Notes: generated from the letters alone by a model not told the origin. A stretch of 15,612 nt of DNA from an uncultured Tabrizicola sp. (GCA_937858255.1 CALLZQ010000357.1:1-15612), one strand, 5' to 3'; counted from the first letter of the stretch, positions 1 through 6,839 are shown. Numbers and translations: made by a program.

Positions 1-834
1 GCGCTGCCCGCGCCCCGGCGCCAGCGCGCGGGCCAGCGGGCCCGGGCTATGGCCATGCCCCCGCAAGAAAGGGCGGTTGAAATGTGCCTGATCAGCAAAG
101 CCCGCCGCGACGGCGGCCTCGGCCAGTGGCGTGCCCGACAACACCAGCCGCCGGCCCAGCTGCACCCGGCGCTGCACCTGATAGGCATGGGGCGGCAGGC
201 CCGTGGCGGCCCGAAAGGCGCGCAGGAAATGAAACCGGCTGAGACCGCAGCGCGCCGCCAGCACCTCAAGCCGCCAGTCGCGGGCCGGATCCTCATCCAG
301 CAGATGTCGCGCCAGCCTGACCGCCCCGGCGGCGGCCAACGGGCGCGGCGCAGGGGCGGGACGCGCGGCACCGCTCAGGGCGGCCAGCGTCTCAAGCAGC
401 AGGCTTTCCACGGCGAGGCCCGGCGCCTGCCCCTTGCCGCCCGGCACCACCGCCCGATGCAGCGCCAGAGAGGCCCGGGCCGCCGATGGCGGGTCCAGCA
501 CCGGATGGATCAGTTCGGTCCCCGGGGCGACACCAAGCCCGGCAAAGCTCTCACGCAACGCGGCGGGCGGGAAATACAGCATCCGCCAGTGGCGCGGCGC
601 CCCGGCAATCGGCAGGCCGTCATGAATCTCGCCGGGATTGGTGGTGATCAACTGGCCCGGCCCCGCCCGCACCGGCCCGCGCCCGCTGGCCGAATCCTGC
701 GCCCCCGCCAACAGCACGCCAATGCCGAATTCGTCATGCATATGCCGGCCGAAGGCGCGGGCCGAGCGGGCCTCGACTGCGATCACACCGGGCAACAGCG
801 TGGGCGAGGGGCGAAGACTGTCCGCGCTGCACAT
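1..834 (-). CDS. AraC-family transcriptional regulator (3' end beyond window)
   Basis: Probable cytoplasmic DNA-binding regulator. The frame is open for 278 codons from an ATG at 834 to the window edge, with no stop, so only the last few residues can be missing. The N-terminal half looks like an AraC-type cupin sensor: HMHDEFG (His31, His33, Glu35) and a later GEIHDG (His71). Residues about 167-265 form the double helix-turn-helix: the first HTH contains LAARCGLSRFHFLRAFRAATG, split here as LAARCGLSR then FHFLRAF, and the second ends in GFADQAHFNRPF followed by GHSPG, matching the usual HFNR-F-R-G-SPG ending. A purine-rich stretch (AAAAAGGGGGG) lies upstream of the ATG. It is divergent from an EamA exporter 137 bases away, an arrangement typical of a regulator controlling an efflux gene. 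Family assignment is firm; the ligand is unknown. Confidence 0.9.
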   Translation of the reverse strand, partial: MCSADSLRPSPTLLPGVIAVEARSARAFGRHMHDEFGIGVLLAGAQDSASGRGPVRAGPGQLITTNPGEIHDGLPIAGAPRHWRMLYFPPAALRESFAGLGVAPGTELIHPVLDPPSAARASLALHRAVVPGGKGQAPGLAVESLLLETLAALSGAARPAPAPRPLAAAGAVRLARHLLDEDPARDWRLEVLAARCGLSRFHFLRAFRAATGLPPHAYQVQRRVQLGRRLVLSGTPLAEAAVAAGFADQAHFNRPFLRGHGHSPGPLARALAPGRGQR

Positions 835-971
835 CTGCCGTTGCCCCCCTTTTTCCCGCAGCCATAGCTTTGCGCCGGGCGCGGCAAACCGGCGCCGGCC
901 GCCCTTTGCGCAATTTCGTTCAAGACCCCCGGGGGTGCAACCGGCAAATTCCCGGCATGTCAGGAGAAAAC
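835..971. promoter_or_regulatory. Divergent control region between araC-type and eamA-type genes
   Basis: This region must hold both divergent promoters. Two exact copies of CTTTGCGC lie at 868-875 and 904-911, in the same orientation and 36 bases apart, which would suit an AraC-type protein binding direct repeats. A perfect 12-base palindrome, ACCCCCGGGGGT, sits at 925-936. I cannot point to a convincing -35/-10 pair. The operator roles are inference. Confidence 0.35.
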
Positions 972-1892
972 ATGCCGCAACGACCCTTGGGATACCTCTT
1001 GCTTGCCATGGCCATGGCCACGGTAGGCACCACTGTCATCGCCTCTAAACTGATCGCGGGCCAGATCCCGCCGCTGATCGCCACGGCGCTGCGGCTGGCG
1101 CTGGCGCTGCCGGTGCTGGGGGCAATGGCGCTCAGGCGCGGCGGGCCGCTGCCCCGGCTGGGCCTGCGGATCTGGGCTTTGCTGGCGCTACAGGCGGGGG
1201 CGGGCAGCATCGGCTATACTGTCTTGCTGATCCTGGGGCTGGCGCATCTGCCGGCGGCGGATGCCGGGGTGGTGGTCGGCACGCTGCCGGCGGTTTCGGC
1301 GGTCTTTGCCATCCTTGTTCTGGGCGAGCGCCCCTCGCCCCGGGTCGCGCTGGCGGTGGCCTGCGCCACGCTGGGCGTCATGGCGGTGGCGCTGCGCCCG
1401 GGCCAGGGCGAGACCGCCCCCGGCGCCGATGCCCTGACCGGCATCCTGCTGATCCTTGGCGCGGTCAGTTGCGAAAGCGTGTTTATCCTGCTGCAAAAAC
1501 GTCTGGGCACGCCCCTGCCACCGCTCTGGCAGTCAACGGCGATGACCGGGCTGGGCCTTGCGCTTTGCGCGCCGGTGGCGATGGCGATGGCGCCGGTTCT
1601 GCCCCCGTCCGCCGGGCTGTGGGCGAGCCTTGGTTCGCCGGCGGCGCTGGCGGTGCTGTGGGATGCGCTGGGGCCGGCCGTCGCGGGGGTTTTGCTGTGG
1701 TATGCCGGGGCCGCCCGGGTGCCCGGGGCCGAGGCGGCCGTCTTTACCGCCATCGCCCCGGTCACGGCGGTCGCCCTCTCTGCCCTGGTGCTGCACGAAG
1801 CCATCGGCCCCGCGCAACTGGCCGGCCTTGGCGCCGTGGCCTGCGCCATCCTCATCCTTTCCCGCCCCGCTGCAAGGAGCCTTCGCCAATGA
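972..1892 (+). CDS. EamA/DMT-family inner-membrane transporter
   Basis: A 306-residue, very hydrophobic protein with about ten membrane segments in two EamA halves (roughly residues 7-130 and 145-290), the usual size for this superfamily of small-metabolite or amino-acid exporters. The start at 972 is chosen because AGGAGA lies five bases upstream and the hydrophobic segment begins at once (MPQRPLGYLLLAMAMATVG); a longer open frame upstream from 870 lacks these signs and runs through the intergenic region. The N-terminal motifs GTTVIASKLIAG and ALRLALALP are typical of EamA proteins. The stop overlaps the next start by four bases (ATGA at 1889-1892), so the B3/B4 gene is probably translationally coupled. 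The divergent AraC-type gene is the likely regulator. Substrate unknown. Confidence 0.9.
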   Translation: MPQRPLGYLLLAMAMATVGTTVIASKLIAGQIPPLIATALRLALALPVLGAMALRRGGPLPRLGLRIWALLALQAGAGSIGYTVLLILGLAHLPAADAGVVVGTLPAVSAVFAILVLGERPSPRVALAVACATLGVMAVALRPGQGETAPGADALTGILLILGAVSCESVFILLQKRLGTPLPPLWQSTAMTGLGLALCAPVAMAMAPVLPPSAGLWASLGSPAALAVLWDALGPAVAGVLLWYAGAARVPGAEAAVFTAIAPVTAVALSALVLHEAIGPAQLAGLGAVACAILILSRPAARSLRQ

Positions 1893-2569
1893 CCTGCCAG
1901 TTTACCCATGACCCGGCACTGATCGCCCGCTTTCCCGCCCTGCGGGTACAGAGTCTGATTGCCACCCTGCCAGAGGGCTTTGCCCCGCCTGACCCCGCCC
2001 CGCTGGAAGAAGAAGCCCGCGCCCGGCTGGTGCAGGCGCCCGAAGCCGAGATGGCGCCGATCCGCGCCTGGCGGGCGGCCTATGCGGCCATGGGACACAA
2101 GCCGACACAGACACGCTGCGCCGCCGAGGCGCTGTTGCGCCGGTTGCGGCTGGAGGGCGCCCTGCCCCGCGTCTCGGGCCTTGTCGATTTCGGTAATGCC
2201 GTTTCCGCCGCCGCCGCCATTCCGCTGGCGATCTTTGATCTGGATCGGGTCTCTGGCGATCTGACAGTGACCATGGCGCGGGGGGATGAGCGATTTGTCA
2301 CCTTTGGCGGCGCCGAAGAGCGGCCTGATCCCGGCGAGGTGATCTTTCGCGACAGTTCTGGCGCGGCCCATGCCCGCCGCTGGGCGCATCGGCAGGGGGC
2401 GGCGGCGGCGACAGGGCCTGCGACACGCCGGGCGCTGTTCGTCGCCGAGGCGATGCATGACGGGGCCGAGGCCGATCTGACGCCGATGACCGCACGTCTA
2501 ACCGCCCTGCTGCGTCAGGCGGGGGCCGAGGTTCAGCCCGGCAACCGCTGGCCCGCGCAGGCGGGCTAG
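1889..2569 (+). CDS. B3/B4 tRNA-binding domain protein
   Basis: A 226-residue soluble protein resembling the B3/B4 domain of the phenylalanyl-tRNA synthetase beta subunit, which in that enzyme carries the site that edits mischarged tRNA. Recognisable segments are RAWRAAYAAMG-KPTQTRCAAEALLRR (about residues 57-86), LPRVSGLVDFGNAVS, a GDLTVTMARGDERF-like strand, PGEVIFRD, RRWAHRQG, and a late ALFVAEAMHDG segment. Stand-alone members of this family are poorly characterised. The start at 1889 is set by the ATGA overlap with the transporter stop; the open frame upstream lies antisense-like inside the transporter and is not coding. Coupling to an exporter suggests a shared role in handling an amino acid or analogue, but that is inference. 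It converges on the HxlR gene eight bases away. Confidence 0.85.
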   Translation: MTCQFTHDPALIARFPALRVQSLIATLPEGFAPPDPAPLEEEARARLVQAPEAEMAPIRAWRAAYAAMGHKPTQTRCAAEALLRRLRLEGALPRVSGLVDFGNAVSAAAAIPLAIFDLDRVSGDLTVTMARGDERFVTFGGAEERPDPGEVIFRDSSGAAHARRWAHRQGAAAATGPATRRALFVAEAMHDGAEADLTPMTARLTALLRQAGAEVQPGNRWPAQAG

Positions 2570-2584
2570 GCCGCTGCCTAGCCC
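2563..2584. terminator. Bidirectional hairpin between convergent genes
   Basis: Perfect inverted repeat GGGCTAGG, six-base loop CCGCTG, then CCTAGCCC. It contains the TAG stop of the B3/B4 gene (2567-2569) in one arm and the TAG stop of the HxlR gene (minus strand, 2580-2578) in the other. No T-tract follows on either strand, so an intrinsic terminator is plausible but not canonical. Confidence 0.55.
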
Positions 2585-2964
2585 TGCGGCAGCCCCTCTG
2601 GTCCCGTTCCCGGGGCCATTCCCGGCGAAGGCGCCGCCTTGAGCCTCAGCCCGCCCGCCACGATCTGCTCGATCACCGGCAGAAACTCGCGCCCCAGATC
2701 GGAAAGACTGTATTCGACACTGGGGGGCGAGGTCGGCATCACCCGGCGCAAGACCACGCCGCGCTCTTCAAGATCGCGCAGGCGCTGGGTCAGCACCTTG
2801 GCCGACACCAGCGGAATATCCACCCGCAACTCGGAAAATCGCCTGGGTCCCGAGGCCAGATACCACAGGATATTCGGCGTCCATGCCCCGCTCAGATAGG
2901 CCATGCAATCAGAGAGCGGGCAGGCCGGCGCGGGGCTGCGATTCTTGCGCATTTTCAAAGGCAT
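2578..2964 (-). CDS. HxlR-family winged-helix regulator
   Basis: A 128-residue protein with the HxlR/MarR-like winged helix over about residues 15-110. The family signature is clear: CPLSDCMAYLSGAWTPNILWYL with Cys15 and Cys20, then RRFSELR, a recognition helix LVSAKVLTQRLRDLEERGVV, and the wing PPSVEYSLSDLGREF. Family members commonly sense reactive electrophiles, aldehydes or quinones, often through the N-terminal cysteine. The ATG at 2964 is preceded by GGAG about eleven bases upstream; an in-frame Met four codons later is an alternative. It diverges from a GST operon 138 bases away and is its likely regulator. The C-terminal tail after residue 110 is Pro/Gly-rich and probably disordered. 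Confidence 0.9.
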   Translation of the reverse strand: MPLKMRKNRSPAPACPLSDCMAYLSGAWTPNILWYLASGPRRFSELRVDIPLVSAKVLTQRLRDLEERGVVLRRVMPTSPPSVEYSLSDLGREFLPVIEQIVAGGLRLKAAPSPGMAPGTGPEGLPQG

Positions 2965-2998
2965 GGGGAAATCCGCTCCGGCAGGTCAGGCAAATCGG

Positions 2999-3041
2999 GT
3001 TACCGCGGGATATCTGAAACGCACAGTTACCACAAGATACC
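2999..3041. promoter_or_regulatory. Candidate HxlR operator: two GTTACC-type direct repeats
   Basis: In the HxlR-gst intergenic region, GTTACCGCGGGATATC (2999-3014) and GTTACCACAAGATACC (3026-3041) match at 12 of 16 positions and are spaced 27 bases apart. A further TTACC follows at 3045-3049. The surroundings are locally AT-richer than the neighbouring genes. Repeats this close to two divergent starts fit operator sites for the HxlR protein, but binding is inferred. Confidence 0.4.
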
Positions 3042-3102
3042 AGATTACCAAAGGTTTCCACTTCGGCTATCCCGGGGCTGTTCTTTCGCAACGGAGATCG
3101 CG

Positions 3103-3714
3103 ATGAAACTCTACTACAAACCCGGCGCCTGCTCGATGGCCTCGCATATCGTCCTGACGGAAATCGGCGCCCCCTTTGAGACCGAGGCGGTCGATACCGA
3201 GGCCAAGCGCACCGCCAGCGGCGCCGATTTTCTGGCGCTGAACCCCAAGGGCAAGGTGCCTGTGCTGCAACTGGGCGATGAGACACTGACCGAGGGGCCG
3301 GCGATCCTGCAATTTCTGGCCGACAGCGCCGGGCGCGCGGATCTGATACCCCGCCCCGGCACGCTGGAGCGGGCGCGCGTGGCCGAGGTGCTGAACTATA
3401 CCGGCACCGAATTGCACATTGCCTTTGGGCCGCTGTTCAACCCGGCAGCGGATGACACCATGCGCGAGGCCGCCCGCCGCGCGGTCGCGGCCAAACTGGC
3501 CTGGCTTGAGGCGCGGCTTGCCGATGGGCGGGGCTATCTGACCGGCAGTGCCTTTACCGTGGCCGATGCCTATGCCTTTGTTGTCGCCAACTGGGCGAAT
3601 TTTACCGGTATCGAGCTTTCTGCCTGGCCGCATCTGGCCGGTTTCATGCGGCGCGTCGCGGCCCGCCCGGCGGTACAGCGGGTCTTGCGGGCCGAGGGTC
3701 TGGTGGCCGCATGA
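3103..3714 (+). CDS. gst: Glutathione S-transferase, beta class
   Basis: A 203-residue cytosolic enzyme that conjugates or adds glutathione to electrophiles. The start MKLYYKPGACSMASHIVL matches the bacterial beta class, with the characteristic Cys10. LNPKGKVPVL (cis-Pro loop) and LTEGPAILQFLAD (glutathione site Glu64-Gly65) complete the thioredoxin-like domain, about residues 1-80. The all-helical domain follows, with ELH (His105, equivalent to the conserved His of E. coli GST), FTVADAYAFVVANWA (N-capping motif) and FMRRVAARPAVQ. Length agrees with E. coli GstA (about 200). GGAG lies six bases before the ATG. First gene of a coupled four-gene series, its stop overlapping the next start by four bases. 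Probably under control of the divergent HxlR gene. Confidence 0.93.
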   Translation: MKLYYKPGACSMASHIVLTEIGAPFETEAVDTEAKRTASGADFLALNPKGKVPVLQLGDETLTEGPAILQFLADSAGRADLIPRPGTLERARVAEVLNYTGTELHIAFGPLFNPAADDTMREAARRAVAAKLAWLEARLADGRGYLTGSAFTVADAYAFVVANWANFTGIELSAWPHLAGFMRRVAARPAVQRVLRAEGLVAA

Positions 3715-4094
3715 CCGACCGCGACAATCTTGCCGCGCTGGTCACTTGTATCGAGACCTATCTCGACGGTCTCTATGACTCGGACATAGCGCGCCTTGCA
3801 CAGGTTTTTCACCCGCAGGCCCATTACGTCACCGCTTCGGGCGCGTCGCTGTTGATGCTGGACATGCCCGCCTATTTCGCGGTTGTCGAAAAACGCCCCT
3901 CGCCGCGCAGCCGCGGCGAGACACGGCAGGATCAGATCGTCTCGGTCGATTTCGCCGGCCCCGTCACGGCCCGCGCGCATGTGCGCTGCCGGTTTCTGGG
4001 CCGGCAATTCGACGATTTCCTGACCTTTATCCGCACCGAGGCGGGCTGGCAGATCATCTCCAAGGTCTTTCACTATGTCGAGGAGGCGGGCTGA
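3711..4094 (+). CDS. NTF2/SnoaL-fold protein (lumazine-binding-2-like)
   Basis: A 127-residue protein resembling the 'putative lumazine-binding' subgroup of NTF2-like proteins. Diagnostic segments are the N-terminal helix and DGLYDSDIARLAQVFHP, LLMLDMPAYFAVVEKRPSP, then the beta-sheet core ending FLTFIRTEAGWQIISKVFHYV. Members are single-domain cone-shaped proteins that bind small ligands or act as simple isomerases or hydrolases; the true substrate of this subgroup is unsettled. It starts inside the GST stop (ATGA at 3711-3714) and its TGA overlaps the next ATG by one base, so it is probably co-translated with both neighbours. No signal peptide is visible. No catalytic assignment is made. 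Confidence 0.82.
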   Translation: MTDRDNLAALVTCIETYLDGLYDSDIARLAQVFHPQAHYVTASGASLLMLDMPAYFAVVEKRPSPRSRGETRQDQIVSVDFAGPVTARAHVRCRFLGRQFDDFLTFIRTEAGWQIISKVFHYVEEAG

Positions 4095-4315
4095 TGCCCT
4101 ATGTGAACATCAAGATCACCCGCGAAGGAGCAAGTCCCGTGCAAAAGGCCGCCCTGATCGCCCGCGTCACCGAATTGCTGGTGTAGGTTCTGAACAAATC
4201 GCCCGCCACGACCTTTGTGGTGATCGACGAGGTCGCGTTTGAGGATTGGGGGATCGGCGGGCTGCCGGTGACAGAATACCGCGCCCGATTGGCCGCAGAT
4301 CCGGGCCGGTTGTGA
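4094..4315 (+). pseudogene. 4-oxalocrotonate-tautomerase-like gene with in-frame amber stop
   Basis: Reads as a 73-residue tautomerase-family protein except for TAG at codon 31 (4184-4186). Before the stop: MPYVNIKITREG with the catalytic Pro that becomes residue 1 after Met removal, then VQKAALIARVTELLV. After the stop the same frame continues VLNKSPATTFVVIDEV, then WGIGGLPVTEYR, which is the conserved C-terminal half of the family. The usual residue there would allow Gln, so a single C-to-T change (CAG to TAG) explains the break. No other stop or frameshift is present, so the mutation is recent, a sequencing error, or the codon is suppressed. A 30-residue peptide would be inactive. Start and stop overlap both neighbours by one base (TGATG), as in an intact operon. 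Confidence 0.85.
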
Positions 4316-4767
4316 TGAGCGGCGAATATCTGCGCCTCTGCGCGGTGATGTTCGCCGCCGGGCTGGGCATTCCGGTGATGGCCGCGCTGAACGGCGGGCT
4401 GGGACGCCATCTTGGGGCGCCGCTCTGGGCCGGGGTGATCCTGTTGGGCATCGGTTTCGCGGTCGCGCTGACGGCGGCGCTGCTGTTGCCGGTGCCCGCC
4501 GGCCCTGCCCCCGCCGGACCCGGCCCGCCCCCAGCCCCTCTCTGGGCCGGCGGGCTGTTCGTGGCCTTCTACATCCTGTCCGTCACCCTGATCGGCCCCC
4601 GGCTTGGCATCGGCACTGCCATCGTGCTGGTCCTGCTGGGGCAGATGGTCTCGGCGGCGCTGATCGACCATTTCGCGCTGTTATCGATGCCGGCACGCCG
4701 GCTGGATACCGAGAGGGCGGTCGGGCTGGCGCTGATGGCGCTTGGCACCTGGCTGTTTTCCGGCTGA
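4315..4767 (+). CDS. Small DMT transporter, YdcZ (DUF606) type
   Basis: A 150-residue membrane protein with about five hydrophobic segments, half the length of a normal EamA transporter, as expected for the YdcZ/DUF606 branch, which may dimerise. The N-terminal AAGLGIPVMAALNGGLG is typical, followed by a Pro/Ala-rich loop (about residues 60-78) and IGPRLGIGTAIVLVLLGQM, then LIDHFALL and a last helix ALMALGTWLFSG. The start at 4315 is chosen because TGATG couples it to the tautomerase gene; an open frame upstream to 4246 lies inside that gene. Last gene of the HxlR-linked series, suggesting export of the metabolite processed by the preceding enzymes. Substrate unknown. Confidence 0.85.
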   Translation: MSGEYLRLCAVMFAAGLGIPVMAALNGGLGRHLGAPLWAGVILLGIGFAVALTAALLLPVPAGPAPAGPGPPPAPLWAGGLFVAFYILSVTLIGPRLGIGTAIVLVLLGQMVSAALIDHFALLSMPARRLDTERAVGLALMALGTWLFSG

Positions 4768-4805
4768 ACAGCCCCAGTCAGCCGCTGCCCCGGTGGTGGC
4801 GGCTG
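4762..4805 (+). terminator. Candidate terminator, two alternative hairpins
   Basis: Downstream of the YdcZ-type gene, CAGCCGC (4779-4785) pairs perfectly with GCGGCTG (4799-4805) across a 13-base loop. An alternative hairpin pairs GGCTGA (4762-4767, including the stop codon) with TCAGCC (4778-4783). The two share bases and exclude each other. Only a weak T-rich stretch follows. Confidence 0.45.
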
Positions 4806-4832
4806 TCATCAAATCTTCACTGGCAGCCACGG

Positions 4833-4856
4833 ATAATTCCTTTATTCTGGAATTAT
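4833..4856. promoter_or_regulatory. ArsR operator overlapping promoter and start codon
   Basis: Perfect inverted repeat: ATAATTCC (4833-4840), spacer TTTATTCT (4841-4848), GGAATTAT (4849-4856). The right arm includes the first two bases of the arsRC ATG at 4855. The spacer holds a good -10 (TATTCT, 4843-4848); a weak -35 may be TGGCAG (4821-4826, 16-base spacing). A -10 here would place transcription start at about 4855, the start codon itself. Autoregulation by the ArsR domain is the natural reading. Confidence 0.7.
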
Positions 4857-5691
4857 GGAACATTCACAAGCCAGCCAGATTTTCACCACCCTCGGCCATC
4901 CCGACCGGCTGATGGTATTTCGCCTGCTGATGCGCTTTGCGCCGCAGGGTGTGCGCCCGACCGAGATCGCCGAGGCCCTGGGCTTCAAGGCCAACACCCT
5001 GTCGCATCACCTGTCAGAACTGACGGCCACCGGGTTGGTGACGGTCCGGCGTCAGGGGCGTTCGCTCTATTACGCCGTGCAGCTTGAAACGACCGAGGCG
5101 CTGATCGCCTATCTGGCGCAGGATGTCGCCCGTGGCCGGCCCGATCTGCTGGGCGGCCTTGCCGGTGCCGGCCCACTGCCCACGCCCCCCCGGCCCTGGC
5201 AGGTGCTGTTCCTCTGCTCGGGCAATCGTGCACGCTCGCTGATGGCCGAGGCGCTGTTGCGCGATCTGGGCGGCGGGCGGTTCATCGCCCATTCGGCGGG
5301 CCTTCACCCCGGCGAGGCGCCACATCCGACGACCCTGTCGATCCTGGGCCGGAATGGCCATGACACCCGGGACCTGCGCTCAAAGAGTATCACAGAGTTT
5401 CAGCGGCCTGACGCGCCCCAGATGGATTTTGTCTTTGCCGTCTGCGACCGTGCCGCGACCGAGGAATGCGCGCCCTGGCCCGGGTTGCCACTGACCGCGC
5501 ATTGGGGTCTGCCCGACCCGGTGGCCGCAACCGGGACGGCGGCCGAACAGGCGCTGGTCTTTGCCCGGACCTATGGCGCGCTGCGCCGGCGCATCGCCGC
5601 CTTTGCCGAACTACCCCTTGCCAGTCTCGACCGGCTGGCGCTGCAATCGCGCCTTGATGCCCTGGGCGAGGCGCCCCCGGAACAGGAGTGA
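4855..5691 (+). CDS. arsRC: ArsR-ArsC fusion: arsenic regulator plus arsenate reductase
   Basis: A 278-residue fusion. Residues about 5-100 are an ArsR winged helix ([52 protein letters not shown]). Residues about 115-255 are a low-molecular-weight-phosphatase-type arsenate reductase: P-loop CSGNRARS (Cys121 to Arg127), [11 protein letters not shown], then [15 protein letters not shown] with Cys197 and Cys205, and HWGLPDPVA. The three cysteines suit the thioredoxin-linked relay of this class, which reduces arsenate to arsenite. Fused ArsR-ArsC proteins are known. Oddity: the ArsR half has no cysteine at all, so it cannot bind arsenite through a classical Cys site in that domain. No Shine-Dalgarno precedes the ATG; the start is fixed by the domain beginning almost at once. 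It is followed by the GAPDH gene after four bases. Confidence 0.92.
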   Translation: MEHSQASQIFTTLGHPDRLMVFRLLMRFAPQGVRPTEIAEALGFKANTLSHHLSELTATGLVTVRRQGRSLYYAVQLETTEALIAYLAQDVARGRPDLLGGLAGAGPLPTPPRPWQVLFLCSGNRARSLMAEALLRDLGGGRFIAHSAGLHPGEAPHPTTLSILGRNGHDTRDLRSKSITEFQRPDAPQMDFVFAVCDRAATEECAPWPGLPLTAHWGLPDPVAATGTAAEQALVFARTYGALRRRIAAFAELPLASLDRLALQSRLDALGEAPPEQE

Positions 5692-5695
5692 ACCC

Positions 5696-6703
5696 ATGCC
5701 CCGTATCGCCCTTAACGGCCTTGGCCGGATTGGAAAGCTGGTGCTGCGCAACCTGATCGACAGCGGCGCGGGCGGCGAGATCGTCTTGCTGAACGACCCT
5801 GCCGGCGATGCCGAACAACATGCGTTGCTGATGGAGTTTGACTCGGTGCATGGCCGCTGGGGCACCCCCGTCGCCGCCGCCGAAGGCGCGCTGCTGCTGG
5901 ACGGCCGGCCCATTCGCCTGACCCATGAAAAAACCCTGCAAGACCTGCCACTGGCTGCCCTTGGTGTCGATCTGGTGATCGACTGCACCGGGGTTTTCAA
6001 GACCGGCGCCAAGCTGGCCCCCTATTACGCCGCAGGGGTTAAGAAAGTGGTGGTCAGCGCGCCGGTCAAGGAGCCCTCGGCACTCAATCTGGTCTATGGG
6101 GTGAACCACGGGCTCTATGATGGCTCGCAAAGCCTGATCACGGCGGCCTCCTGCACCACCAATTGCCTGGCACCGGTGGTCAAGGTCATTCATGAGGCGC
6201 TGGAAATCCGTCATGGCGCGATCACCACGATTCATGACGTGACCAACACCCAGACCATCGTCGATCGCCCGGCCAAGGACATGCGCCGCGCGCGGTCAGC
6301 CCTGATGAACCTGATCCCCACCACCACCGGCAGCGCCAGTGCCATCACCCTGATCTACCCCGAACTCAAGGGGCGGCTGAATGGCCATGCGGTCCGGGTG
6401 CCGCTGCTGAACGCTTCGCTGACCGATTGCGCATTCGAGGTCGCGCGCCCGACCAGCGCCGAGGCGGTGAACGCCCTCTTCAAGGCCGCCGCCGAAGGCC
6501 CCCTTCGCGGCATTCTGGGCTATGAGCCGCGCCCGCTGGTGTCTTGTGACTTTACCAATGACCCGCGGTCGGCGGTGATCGACGGCCCCTCGACCATGGT
6601 GATCGACGGAACACAGGTCAAGATTTACGCCTGGTATGACAATGAATGGGGCTATGCCTGCCGGCTGGCCGATATCGTCCGAATGGTGGCGCACAGCCTT
6701 TGA
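5696..6703 (+). CDS. gap: Glyceraldehyde-3-phosphate dehydrogenase, ArsJ-associated
   Basis: A 335-residue type I GAPDH. The Rossmann motif is [14 protein letters not shown] at the start, with NDPAG (Asp35) suggesting NAD use. The catalytic motif [10 protein letters not shown] gives Cys153, with His180 in [10 protein letters not shown] as the base; the C-terminal [13 protein letters not shown] is standard. AGGAG lies seven bases before the ATG at 5696; the open frame upstream to 5561 is inside arsRC. In ars operons this enzyme uses arsenate in place of phosphate on glyceraldehyde-3-phosphate, giving 1-arseno-3-phosphoglycerate, which ArsJ exports (established for such operons). That specialised role here is inferred from position between arsRC and arsJ; a glycolytic role cannot be excluded from sequence alone. 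Confidence 0.93.
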   Translation: MPRIALNGLGRIGKLVLRNLIDSGAGGEIVLLNDPAGDAEQHALLMEFDSVHGRWGTPVAAAEGALLLDGRPIRLTHEKTLQDLPLAALGVDLVIDCTGVFKTGAKLAPYYAAGVKKVVVSAPVKEPSALNLVYGVNHGLYDGSQSLITAASCTTNCLAPVVKVIHEALEIRHGAITTIHDVTNTQTIVDRPAKDMRRARSALMNLIPTTTGSASAITLIYPELKGRLNGHAVRVPLLNASLTDCAFEVARPTSAEAVNALFKAAAEGPLRGILGYEPRPLVSCDFTNDPRSAVIDGPSTMVIDGTQVKIYAWYDNEWGYACRLADIVRMVAHSL

Positions 6704-6839
6704 CCGCTTCATCTGGTGATAAGTTTCCTTCAGGAGTCCGGGGGGGCAGGCCTTTCCGGCCAGCGGCACTCTGGCCTGCGCCCTTCCAGCTTGCGCCCCG
6801 CCCCCCCTCCCGTTCGGGTCTTAGCCACGGGCGTCCCCG
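6704..6839 (+). other. Long gap-arsJ spacer with alternative hairpins
   Basis: A 136-base spacer inside an otherwise tight operon. GCAGGCC (6746-6752) can pair with GGCCTGC (6773-6779), and the inner GGCCAG (6758-6763) with CTGGCC (6771-6776, seven-base loop); the two pairings compete for 6773-6776. An SD-like CAGGAG at 6731-6736 has no suitable start near it. It could serve as a processing site, a stabilising stem or an attenuator. Confidence 0.35.

Noticed and set aside
1..278. Possible frameshift at the end of the AraC-family gene
   Set aside because: A first reading gave an early stop, but rechecking the bases at 61-80 shows the frame is intact to the window edge.
49..867. Long plus-strand open frame, 272 codons
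   Set aside because: Antisense to the clear AraC-family coding frame; composition is Arg/Gln/Pro-rich with no domain, typical of a high-GC shadow.
1214..2458. Long minus-strand open frame, 414 codons
   Set aside because: Lies opposite the EamA and B3/B4 genes, both with recognisable family motifs; low-complexity translation.
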